Source: an uncultured Lachnospiraceae bacterium
GTDB taxonomy: Bacteria > Bacillota > Clostridia > Lachnospirales > Lachnospiraceae
Assembly: GCA_947164865.1 (NCBI GenBank)
Contig: CAMUYA010000004.1
Span: 1 to 64,000 of the forward strand
DNA: 64,000 bases
Direction of reading: 5' to 3'
The translations under genes and the position numbers were made by a program. Every line of letters starts with the position of its first letter. Within the stretch, counting starts at the first letter, position 1. Shown here one piece after another: positions 50,663 through 58,296 of the stretch. The notes under the pieces were generated by a model. The model was not told where the DNA came from. It saw only the letters and a list, made by a program, of their open reading frames with translations, and ran no database searches.

Positions 50663-52223
50663 TCTGAAGAAATACTTCCCTGTTGCCAAGACCTCGATCT
50701 TTCAGAAGCAGCAGCTCTATGTCAGGGCAAACGAAGATATTTCCATCGATATATATGAAGGCGAAACCCTCGGAGTTGTAGGTGAGTCGGGATGCGGAAA
50801 ATCCACTCTGGGAAGGGTGCTCCTGCAGCTTTACCCTCAGACGGCGGGTTGCACCCTTTACTATGGTTCTACGCTTGATGACCTTACGCCGTCATATGTA
50901 AAAAAGACTATCATCCATGCGGATGCGTACAGGAAAAAGTACGATAAGGCCGTTGCCAGAGCAGAGGCACTTGAGAAAAAGGTCGAGGCTGCAGGCGGAG
51001 AAGACGGGGCCGATTTCTATCTGCTTCAGGATCTCACCATCGCAAAGTGTGAGGTTCAGACCTGTGAGAGTAATATTGTTAAGATCCTCGGCGGTTTCTT
51101 CGTAAAAGACGATGAAGAGGGAAAGAAACTCCTTCTCAACATATTCGAGGCAAACAAGCGCCGCAACAGTCTTCTCGACAAAAAGAGAAAATATGATGTG
51201 GACCTTGAGCATTATACCCACGAGATAAAGATAAGCGGAAGCACCCCCAAGCTTGAATCCAAGGTAAATGCTGCCAAAAGAGGAATCGAAGGGATTGAGT
51301 CCCGCATCGGGGAAATTGAAAAGGAAATAGAAAGATTTAAGTCAGATCTGGTGAAAATAAAGGAAAAGTATTCTTCCGATCCCGAGTTTGCAAAGTATGA
51401 GGAGATGTCGGATAACGGCATTGACCTTGCCAGGCTTTCCTATAAGGAAATGCGCGGGCTCAGAAAGGATATGCAGATCATCTTCCAGGATCCCTACTCA
51501 AGCCTTAACCCCAGGTTTACCGTAGGCCAGATAATTGAGGAAGGTCTTGTAACACACAAGTTCTTTAAGCACGGAAGCGCAAAGCTTCGCGAATATATTG
51601 TGGAGACAATGGAAAAGTGCGGACTTCAGGAGTATATGCTCCACAGATATCCTCACCAGTTTTCCGGCGGTCAGAGACAGCGTATCTGTATCGCAAGAGC
51701 CCTTGCCGTAAGACCTAAGTTTGTGGTCTGCGATGAATGTGTATCCGCTCTTGATGTATCGATACAGTCGCAGATCATCAACCTTCTCCAGGAGCTTAAA
51801 GAGAAGCAGAACCTCACATACATGTTCATATCCCACGACCTTTCTGTCGTTAAATTTATTTCCGACAGGATCATGGTAATGTACCTTGGAAATGTAGTTG
51901 AGCTGGCTGACAAGGAGACCATTTTTGATGATCCCCGTCATCCTTACACAGTGGCACTTCTTTCATCTATTCCTACCACGGATCCCGATTCCGCGGATAA
52001 GGAAAAGATCATCCTTGAGGGTAATATACCCAGCCCCGTAAATCCGCCTGCAGGATGTAAATTCTGCACCCGCTGTTACATGGCTACCGACAAGTGCAAG
52101 AGAGTTGCGCCGCCTCTTACCGAGATTGAGCCCGGCCATTTCTGCGCATGTCATTATCCGGATAAGAAGCTCGGAGAAAACCACGAGTTCCTCTTCAAGG
52201 CTAAGACTACCAAGGATGTATAA
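50628..52223 (+). CDS. oligopeptide ABC transporter ATPase, OppF/DppF type, with long inserted helical region
   Basis: 531 residues from a GTG (aaggaggt upstream, inside the OppD gene). The first ~75 residues carry Walker A GESGCGKST. The remaining ATPase core resumes near residue 270 with Q-loop FQDPYSSLNPRF, signature FSGGQRQRI, a Walker B-type VVCDECVSALD and His switch ISHDLS. Between them lies an insertion of roughly 180-190 residues, highly charged and heptad-like (AEALEKKVEAAGGED, RIGEIEKEIERFKSDLVK). Walker B ends in DEC where most relatives have DEP; the catalytic Glu is kept. The C-terminal Cys cluster GCKFCTRCYMATDKC is present. Confidence 0.92.
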   Translation: MQSTRKLLSITNLKKYFPVAKTSIFQKQQLYVRANEDISIDIYEGETLGVVGESGCGKSTLGRVLLQLYPQTAGCTLYYGSTLDDLTPSYVKKTIIHADAYRKKYDKAVARAEALEKKVEAAGGEDGADFYLLQDLTIAKCEVQTCESNIVKILGGFFVKDDEEGKKLLLNIFEANKRRNSLLDKKRKYDVDLEHYTHEIKISGSTPKLESKVNAAKRGIEGIESRIGEIEKEIERFKSDLVKIKEKYSSDPEFAKYEEMSDNGIDLARLSYKEMRGLRKDMQIIFQDPYSSLNPRFTVGQIIEEGLVTHKFFKHGSAKLREYIVETMEKCGLQEYMLHRYPHQFSGGQRQRICIARALAVRPKFVVCDECVSALDVSIQSQIINLLQELKEKQNLTYMFISHDLSVVKFISDRIMVMYLGNVVELADKETIFDDPRHPYTVALLSSIPTTDPDSADKEKIILEGNIPSPVNPPAGCKFCTRCYMATDKCKRVAPPLTEIEPGHFCACHYPDKKLGENHEFLFKAKTTKDV

Positions 52224-52829
52224 ATGCGGAATTTTTTTATAGATCCCGTAGGGATGTACAAAAACAAGGATCATATAAAATACATAGACGATTACGAAAC
52301 AGAGCTTGTCTGTGATGAAAAGGGGAAGTACAGGAAAAAGGTCACTTATATAGGACCGTATATTCCCTTTGCCGAATCGGCAGGCAGAGTGCGTATTAAA
52401 TTTGCGGCGGCGGATGTTTTGTCGCTTGCGATCTGCGCCGCCACAGGCTATGCTTCGATAATCAGGCATACTACAGGCGGGTGGCTCCTCACGGTGCTCC
52501 CGCTTATGGTGTCTTTATTGCCCTGTTTATACCTTATCATGGGAGCGGTAAGTCTTCCCATGTCGGCAAAGCCCATGAAGCGCGACAGATACATGCACAG
52601 CATAATAAGATGCTTCCGATCCTGTGCTGCGATAGGCATACTCGATATCATGGTTCTTTTATCCGATGTGTTATACAGAGTGACAAAATCCGACTGGATG
52701 TTTCTTAAGGGCGATTACATATTCTACAGCTGCATTATTGCGGCAGGGATCTTATCCGTACTGATCATCCTTACCTTGAGATCCGTTAAGCTGGATGAGA
52801 GGGAACTGGAAATAAAGAAGAAAATGTAA
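52224..52829 (+). CDS. membrane protein of unknown function
   Basis: 201 residues. The soluble N-terminus (about 1-60: FFIDPVGMYKNKDHIKYIDD) is followed by about four hydrophobic segments and a charged C-terminus (KLDERELEIKKKM). The ATG follows the OppF stop with no gap (TAA-ATG), so it is the last gene of the transporter operon, or couples it to the MATE gene that starts one base later. I do not recognise the family. Confidence 0.65.
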   Translation: MRNFFIDPVGMYKNKDHIKYIDDYETELVCDEKGKYRKKVTYIGPYIPFAESAGRVRIKFAAADVLSLAICAATGYASIIRHTTGGWLLTVLPLMVSLLPCLYLIMGAVSLPMSAKPMKRDRYMHSIIRCFRSCAAIGILDIMVLLSDVLYRVTKSDWMFLKGDYIFYSCIIAAGILSVLIILTLRSVKLDERELEIKKKM

Positions 52830-54263
52830 GTGTATTCGATGAAGTTTTTTAAAAAAGACGCATTTTTCTACAAAAGAGTATTCTCCATAGCACTGCCCAT
52901 AGCGCTTCAAAGCCTGATCACTATCGGTGTCAATATGCTTGATACCATAATGGTTGGGACTTTGGGAGATGATGCTCTTTCCGCCACTTCTCTGGCAAAT
53001 TCTTTTATCACTGTATATCATATATTCTGTATGGGCCTCGGAATGGGGGCGTCCGTGCTGGTGTCCAGATATTGGGGAATGAAAAGCGCAGCCGAAACGG
53101 GAGGCGATAAAGAAGCTGAGGAAAAATCCTGCAGAGCGCTTAAGCAGACTGTTGCGCTTATGCTCCGCATCACGCTCTTCCTCGCATTTTTATTCGCGCT
53201 TGCCACGGCATTTATCCCTCGCACCATTATGGAAATGTACAACAACGAAGAAGCGATACTTGAGTATGGCGTTGTTTATTTCAGGTACTCCATAGCCACA
53301 TATTTCTTCCTCGGCTCTTCACTGGTCAGCACCATAGTACTGCGCAGCGTGGGCCAGGTGAAACTTCCGCTGTTTGTATCCATCGGAGCCTTTTTTGTAA
53401 ATCTCGGAGCAAATTATGTTCTGATACTCGGAAAGCTGGGGCTCCCTGCAATGGGTGTGGCCGGAGCGGCACTCGGAACCCTGATAGCAAGGCTGTTTGA
53501 GGCAACCGTTATCTGTGGTTATCTGCTATTCTTTGATAAAAAGATATCCTTCAGGATCAAAAACATGTTTATGAATACCGCATCCCTTACCTCGGAGTAT
53601 TTCCGCATCAGCATACCCGTGCTTGTGAGCGATGCGATACTTGCATTCGGAAACAATGCGGTATCAATGGTAATAGGGCACCTGGGAGGAACCTTTGTAT
53701 CCGCCAACGCCATCACTTCCGTCACACAGCAGCTGAGCGCCGTGGGAATAACCGGCGTGAGTCAGGCAGGTGCTATAGTCACGGGGCAGACTCTCGGAGA
53801 AGGAGACAGGGAAAAGGCTATGGAACAGGGATACCTTTTCATGGGGCTGGGACTGTTTCTCGGGGCGATATCAGCTCTTATCATTATACTTATCAGTAAT
53901 CCGGTGATAGCAATATACAGGAACCTGAGCGACGGGAATATCAGTGAAGAGACGGTCCGTATCGCAAAACAGCTTATGATAGCCATCAGCATAATAATCG
54001 TTTTTCAGGGGACCAACAGTATCATGACCAAAGGAGTGCTCCGCGGAGGCGGAGACACGAAGCTCCTTATGATAACGGACAACATATTCCTGTGGGTGCT
54101 TGCCATACCCCTTGGAATTCTCGGAGGCTTTGTGTTTAAGCTCTCCCCTTTTTGGATATTCATCTTTTTAAAGTCCGACCAGATAGTTAAAACCGTTTAC
54201 GCATATCTAAGGCTAAGAAGCGGAAAGTGGATAAAGAAGATTTCGACAGGAGGGTCATCATGA
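52830..54263 (+). CDS. MATE-family multidrug/metabolite exporter
   Basis: About 477 residues (GTG at 52830; an ATG at 52839 is an equally good start) with 12 helices in two matching halves. N-lobe: FSIALPIALQSLITIGVNML, DTIMVGTLGDDALSATSLAN. C-lobe: FRISIPVLVSDAILAFGNNA, GHLGGTFVSANAITSVTQQL. These are classic MatE motifs. It exports cationic compounds with Na+ or H+; the substrate is unknown. Its stop overlaps the start of the xylanase fusion (ATGA), so the two are made together. Confidence 0.92.
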   Translation: MYSMKFFKKDAFFYKRVFSIALPIALQSLITIGVNMLDTIMVGTLGDDALSATSLANSFITVYHIFCMGLGMGASVLVSRYWGMKSAAETGGDKEAEEKSCRALKQTVALMLRITLFLAFLFALATAFIPRTIMEMYNNEEAILEYGVVYFRYSIATYFFLGSSLVSTIVLRSVGQVKLPLFVSIGAFFVNLGANYVLILGKLGLPAMGVAGAALGTLIARLFEATVICGYLLFFDKKISFRIKNMFMNTASLTSEYFRISIPVLVSDAILAFGNNAVSMVIGHLGGTFVSANAITSVTQQLSAVGITGVSQAGAIVTGQTLGEGDREKAMEQGYLFMGLGLFLGAISALIIILISNPVIAIYRNLSDGNISEETVRIAKQLMIAISIIIVFQGTNSIMTKGVLRGGGDTKLLMITDNIFLWVLAIPLGILGGFVFKLSPFWIFIFLKSDQIVKTVYAYLRLRSGKWIKKISTGGSS

Positions 54264-56326
54264 ATCTAAAAACAGCATACGAACCATACTTTAAAATAGG
54301 ATCAGGATTCTCGATATTTGATTATCATACCCCCGCAAGGGTAAAGCTTCTGTTGGAGCAGTTTAGCAGCTTTACATGCGAAAACGAGATGAAGCCGGAT
54401 TCGTTTCTTGACCGCGAAACCTGTAAGGATGATCCGGCAAAATATGATAAGGAGCCTGCACTCAGATTCAAAAAAGCAGACCTTTTCCTGAGCGCTGCAA
54501 AAGAGAGCGGGATCACTATGCGCGGGCATACCCTGGTATGGCACAATCAGACCCCCAAGTGGTTTTTTCATGAAGGCTATAACGAGAACAAGCCTCTTGC
54601 CGGAAGAGAGCTCATGCTTGCAAGGCTTGAGGGATATATCCGCGGAGTGCTCACCCATGTCCAGACATCATTTCCGGGCGTGATATACGCCTGGGATGTG
54701 GTTAATGAAGCGGTGGATAAAGGCGATTTCAGACAGTCCCTTTGGACTAAGACAGTCGGAAATGATTTCTTTATCAAGGCATTTGAGTTTGCAAGAAAGT
54801 ATGCCGCTCCGGGTGTTTCGCTTTTCTATAATGATTATGAAACCGCGGAAGAGTGGAAAAGGGATTTTATCATCGAAAACATCCTGAAGCCGCTTATAGA
54901 TAAAAAGCTGGTTGACGGCATGGGAATGCAGTCACACCTTTTGATGGATCATCCCGTTTTTGAGAATTACAAAAAGGCTCTGGAGATGTACGGAGCACTG
55001 GGAATACAGATCCATATCACCGAGATGGACATACACAATAACGATCCATCCGAGGAGTCCATGCATGCTCTTGCTCAGAGATATAAAGCATTTTTCGAGC
55101 TTTATATAGATGAAAAAAAGACCGGAAAGGCCAACATTACATCGGTAACGCTCTGGAATATCGTGGACGAGGCAAGCTGGCTTTCGGGCTTTAAGAGAGA
55201 GGCCAGCTACCCGCTTCTTTTCAAGGGAAAGTGCGAGGCTAAAGAGGCTTACTATGCCGTGATGGAAGCGGCACTTCCCGGACAGGAGATAGAAAAATGG
55301 CAGGCTGATTATCCCGACAGCGATTACCTGATGACCGGCCTCGAACCCGGTGCGATGCAGATATTCAGAAGGGAGATCTGGGAGAAGGGAGAGTACGATT
55401 ACGAGGCGGCATACGGATTTACGCCAAATGTATTTGCGTACCTTCACAGAGACGATGAGATAAGAGACTGCATGCTGGTGGTGCCCGGAGGCGGGTACTG
55501 TATGTGCTGTTCTCACGAGGGAGAGCTCCCGGCAAAAGAGTTTTTTGACAGGGGAATGAACGTGTTTGTACTTTCATACACCACGGATATCACCATGTCG
55601 GTACCTCTTAAGAAACAGCCTCTTAATGACATTTCACGCGCGGTAAGATTCCTCAGAAAGAATGCAGCAGAGCTGCGGATAAAGAGTGAAAAGATCGTGA
55701 TCATGGGATTCTCGGCGGGTGCACATGTATGCGGAAGCCTTGCAGTGCATTTTGATGATGTAAAGGATAAGAATCCGGATTATGCGGCCTTTTCAAACAG
55801 ACCCGACGGAGTGATACTCGCTTACCCGGTGATTACTACAGGCAAATACACTCATGCGGATTCCGTGAAAGCTCTTCTCGGAAATGATCCCTCCGTGGAG
55901 GAACTTGAGTATTTCTCGCTTGAAAAACAGGTCAGGGAAAATACGCCTCCCTGCTTTATCTGGCAGACTGCGGAGGATGCGCTGGTTCCGGTTGAAAACA
56001 GCTATCTTTTTGCAACAGCCCTCAGGGAGAAAAATGTTCCGTTTGCGCATTATGTATTTCCCAACGGCGGGCATGGCCTTACTGTTGCTAACAAGAGACT
56101 TTTCAGAGGATGGTCCGGCGGCGAATACTCCATGGAGCAGACCATGAGAGCCGTGCATGCGGTAAGAGACGGAAAAGGCGTAAATGTGTCGGATAAGAGA
56201 AAAGAAGAACTTATAGAGCAGTTTTTCGGCGGCAATGAACCGGAGTACTATCCGCAGGATGAGAGCCTTCAGGAGGATGTCGGGCTGTGGACGGATCTGG
56301 CACAGGCCTGGATAAAAAGATTATAG
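54260..56326 (+). CDS. intracellular GH10 endo-xylanase fused to an acetyl-xylan-esterase-like domain
   Basis: 688 residues from ATG at 54260 (aggagggt upstream, overlapping the MATE stop). Residues 1-345 are a GH10 barrel: acid/base Glu150 in WDVVNEAVD and nucleophile Glu255 in IHITEMDIH, plus MRGHTLVWHNQTPKWFF. Residues about 400-680 are an alpha/beta hydrolase with GGGYC oxyanion motif, nucleophile Ser485 in GFSAGAH, and late WQTAEDALVPVENS and NGGHGL for Asp and His. There is no signal peptide, so it acts inside the cell on imported xylo-oligosaccharides. The esterase part resembles the stand-alone enzyme at 27090-27983. Confidence 0.93.
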   Translation: MNLKTAYEPYFKIGSGFSIFDYHTPARVKLLLEQFSSFTCENEMKPDSFLDRETCKDDPAKYDKEPALRFKKADLFLSAAKESGITMRGHTLVWHNQTPKWFFHEGYNENKPLAGRELMLARLEGYIRGVLTHVQTSFPGVIYAWDVVNEAVDKGDFRQSLWTKTVGNDFFIKAFEFARKYAAPGVSLFYNDYETAEEWKRDFIIENILKPLIDKKLVDGMGMQSHLLMDHPVFENYKKALEMYGALGIQIHITEMDIHNNDPSEESMHALAQRYKAFFELYIDEKKTGKANITSVTLWNIVDEASWLSGFKREASYPLLFKGKCEAKEAYYAVMEAALPGQEIEKWQADYPDSDYLMTGLEPGAMQIFRREIWEKGEYDYEAAYGFTPNVFAYLHRDDEIRDCMLVVPGGGYCMCCSHEGELPAKEFFDRGMNVFVLSYTTDITMSVPLKKQPLNDISRAVRFLRKNAAELRIKSEKIVIMGFSAGAHVCGSLAVHFDDVKDKNPDYAAFSNRPDGVILAYPVITTGKYTHADSVKALLGNDPSVEELEYFSLEKQVRENTPPCFIWQTAEDALVPVENSYLFATALREKNVPFAHYVFPNGGHGLTVANKRLFRGWSGGEYSMEQTMRAVHAVRDGKGVNVSDKRKEELIEQFFGGNEPEYYPQDESLQEDVGLWTDLAQAWIKRL

Positions 56327-56373
56327 CCATGACCACATCGCACTTTGATGTGCTCATAAAAGAGATGTAATAA

Positions 56374-56422
56374 ACAAAAAAAGCACCGACCCCAAGGCTC
56401 CTGCGTCCTCGAAATCAGTGCT
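56374..56422 (-). terminator. terminator of the tRNA-Lys transcript
   Basis: On the minus strand agcactga ... tcggtgct (56422-56415, 56389-56382) form a stem, followed by a T-run (A-run on the plus strand at 56376-56382). Confidence 0.65.
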
Positions 56423-56428
56423 CCGAAG

Positions 56429-56501
56429 TGCACCGCCAGGGGCTCGAACCCTGGACACCCTGATTAAGAGTCAGGTGCTCTACCAACTGAGCTAGCGGTG
56501 C
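56429..56501 (-). tRNA. tRNA-Lys (anticodon CTT)
   Basis: 73 bases with a regular cloverleaf: acceptor gcaccgc/gcggtgc, D arm gctc/gagc, anticodon stem cctga/tcagg with loop ctcttaa (anticodon CTT), T arm caggg-ttcgagc-ccctg. CCA is not encoded. Confidence 0.96.
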
Positions 56502-56521
56502 GTTTCTCTACAACAATCGAT

Positions 56522-56550
56522 ATACTACCATATCGAAGAGCAGATTGCAA
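56522..56550 (-). promoter_or_regulatory. promoter of tRNA-Lys
   Basis: Minus strand TTGCAA (56550-56545), 17-bp spacer, TAGTAT (56527-56522). Confidence 0.75.
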
Positions 56551-56615
56551 GAAGTTTTTTGCATTTTTTTGTTATTATTTACCAATTTTTTTATAAAACA
56601 CCGGAGCGATCCAAA

Positions 56616-57395
56616 ATGACCCCTATATTTGATACACATTCACATTATGATGATGAGGCGTTTGATGCCGACAGAGAAGAACTTCTGAGCAGCCTGCTGC
56701 AGGGAGGAGTGGGCTATGTGGTAGACGTGGGAGCGGGAATACCGTCCTCGAAAAGAGCACTGGAGCTGGCAAATTCCCACAGTTTTATATACTGCGCCCT
56801 CGGAGTGCATCCGGATGAGGTGGGAGACCTTAATGACGAAACCTGCAGATGGCTTGAGGATGCCTGCGCCGGAGAAGAAAAATGTGTGGCAGTGGGGGAG
56901 ATAGGGCTGGATTATCACTGGGATGTTCACAGCCATGAAGAGCAGAAGCGGTGGTTTGAGTGGCAGATGGAGCTGGCGAGGCGCATAAAAAAGCCGGTCA
57001 TCATCCATTCCCGAGACGCGGCAAAGGACACCTATGATGTGATGAAAGCGTGCAGAGCGGATGAGATCGGAGGAGTTGTTCATTGCTATTCCTACAGCGC
57101 AGAGATGGCACGGGCCTTTCTTGATATGGGCTTTTATATCGGGATAGGAGGTGTGCTCACTTACAAAAATGCAAGGAAGCTTGTGGAAACAGCGCAGATC
57201 ACACCCCTCGACAGGATAGTGCTCGAGACGGACTGCCCTTATCTTTCGCCCGTTCCCCACAGAGGAGAGCGCAACAATTCGCTGAATATAGCTCATGTTA
57301 TCACGAAACTTGCTCAGATAAAAAACCTGACCGAGGAGGAAGTGAGAAAAGCGGCCTGGGAAAATGCCCACAGGCTATACGGATTAGCGCTTTGA
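56616..57395 (+). CDS. TatD-family metal-dependent DNase/hydrolase
   Basis: 259 residues from ATG at 56616 (MTPIFDTHSHYDDEAFD; ggag 9 bp upstream), not the longer frame from 56559. The metal ligands are HSH near the start, Glu in AVGEIGLDYHWD, His in PVIIHSRDA and VVHCYSYSAEMAR, and Asp in LETDCPYLSP. TatD enzymes act as 3'-5' exonucleases or D-aminoacyl-DNA-type quality-control hydrolases; the exact substrate varies. The gene is followed by the mecA promoter. Confidence 0.92.
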   Translation: MTPIFDTHSHYDDEAFDADREELLSSLLQGGVGYVVDVGAGIPSSKRALELANSHSFIYCALGVHPDEVGDLNDETCRWLEDACAGEEKCVAVGEIGLDYHWDVHSHEEQKRWFEWQMELARRIKKPVIIHSRDAAKDTYDVMKACRADEIGGVVHCYSYSAEMARAFLDMGFYIGIGGVLTYKNARKLVETAQITPLDRIVLETDCPYLSPVPHRGERNNSLNIAHVITKLAQIKNLTEEEVRKAAWENAHRLYGLAL

Positions 57396-57409
57396 GCATA
57401 AGATACTGA

Positions 57410-57438
57410 TTGTTTTTGTGAACCGGAAGTGGTAAAAT
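57410..57438 (+). promoter_or_regulatory. promoter of the mecA-like gene
   Basis: TTGTTT (57410-57415), 17-bp spacer, TAAAAT (57433-57438). A GC-rich hairpin (cggg-ttata-cccg at about 57472) lies in the roughly 95-bp leader before the start codon. Confidence 0.65.
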
Positions 57439-57533
57439 AATACTAACTGTACATTGGTTTTCGCCGGGCACCGGGTTATACCCCGCAGGCGGAAGATGTC
57501 AGCGCAGAGCTGGCAGACGAGGTGACAGAAACA

Positions 57534-58259
57534 ATGAAGATTGAAAGAGTAGACGAAAGTACAATAAAATGCTACATCTCCACCGAGGAGATGGAAGAAT
57601 ACCAGATCGAATACACGGATTTTCTCAGCCGCACGGATAAAGCACAGGAGCTTATGAGACGCATCATCAACCAGGCGCATGAGGAGGTCGGATATCAGCC
57701 GCCCAAATTTGCATTTGAGATGCAGATCATGATGGTTCCGGATCAGGGAATGGTGCTTACATTCACGGAAAAAGAGCCCATCGATTTTGAGAATGAGGCA
57801 AAGCTCGAAGCATTTCTTGCGGGACTGCGCGATTTTGTCAACAAGCTGACCGCCCAGAAAGAGAAACTCGCAAAAGAGGTTACCGCCGGAGGCCTTTTAC
57901 CGGGGCTTCCCAGAAACGAAAAAAGAGACCCCGACGGATCAAAGGCTCCGTCCGATAAGATTCCCGAGATAAAAGAAGCGGTCTTTGTATTTTCTTCCCT
58001 CTCGGAAGTAATAGATTACGTGGAAATCCTTCCTGAAAAGATCAGGATCACTTCCTCGCTCTATAAGATGAATGATAATTATTTCCTGCATATTACAAGA
58101 GGAGCGGCGTCATACGAGCGCTACAGCAGAGCCTGCGTGCAGGCACTTGAATTTGCCGACCTGTACAGGGCCGATGCCGGATGCGATGAGATCCTGAAGG
58201 AACACGGTGAATGCCTGATCGCTGAAAAAGCCATCAGGAAGCTCAGAGGATATGCATAG
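57534..58259 (+). CDS. mecA: adaptor protein MecA-like
   Basis: 241 residues from ATG at 57534 (gaggtgac upstream; GTG at 57522 is possible). The N-terminal target-binding domain is clear: MKIERVDESTIKCYISTEEM, EEYQIEYTDFLSRTDKAQEL. An acidic or charged linker (about 110-150) leads to a C-terminal ClpC-binding domain (VFVFSSLSEVIDYVEILPEK ... YNDNYFL-like strands, LIAEKAIRKL). MecA delivers regulatory proteins to the ClpCP protease in Firmicutes. It stands at the head of a gene run that continues to the window end. Confidence 0.88.
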   Translation: MKIERVDESTIKCYISTEEMEEYQIEYTDFLSRTDKAQELMRRIINQAHEEVGYQPPKFAFEMQIMMVPDQGMVLTFTEKEPIDFENEAKLEAFLAGLRDFVNKLTAQKEKLAKEVTAGGLLPGLPRNEKRDPDGSKAPSDKIPEIKEAVFVFSSLSEVIDYVEILPEKIRITSSLYKMNDNYFLHITRGAASYERYSRACVQALEFADLYRADAGCDEILKEHGECLIAEKAIRKLRGYA

Positions 58260-58296
58260 GAACAGAATAAAATGATGCGGAGGAGAACGGCATTCC

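Noticed and set aside
56374..56501. tRNA-Lys as a second integration site
   Set aside because: No direct repeats, integrase remnant or composition change next to it; flanking genes look like ordinary chromosome.
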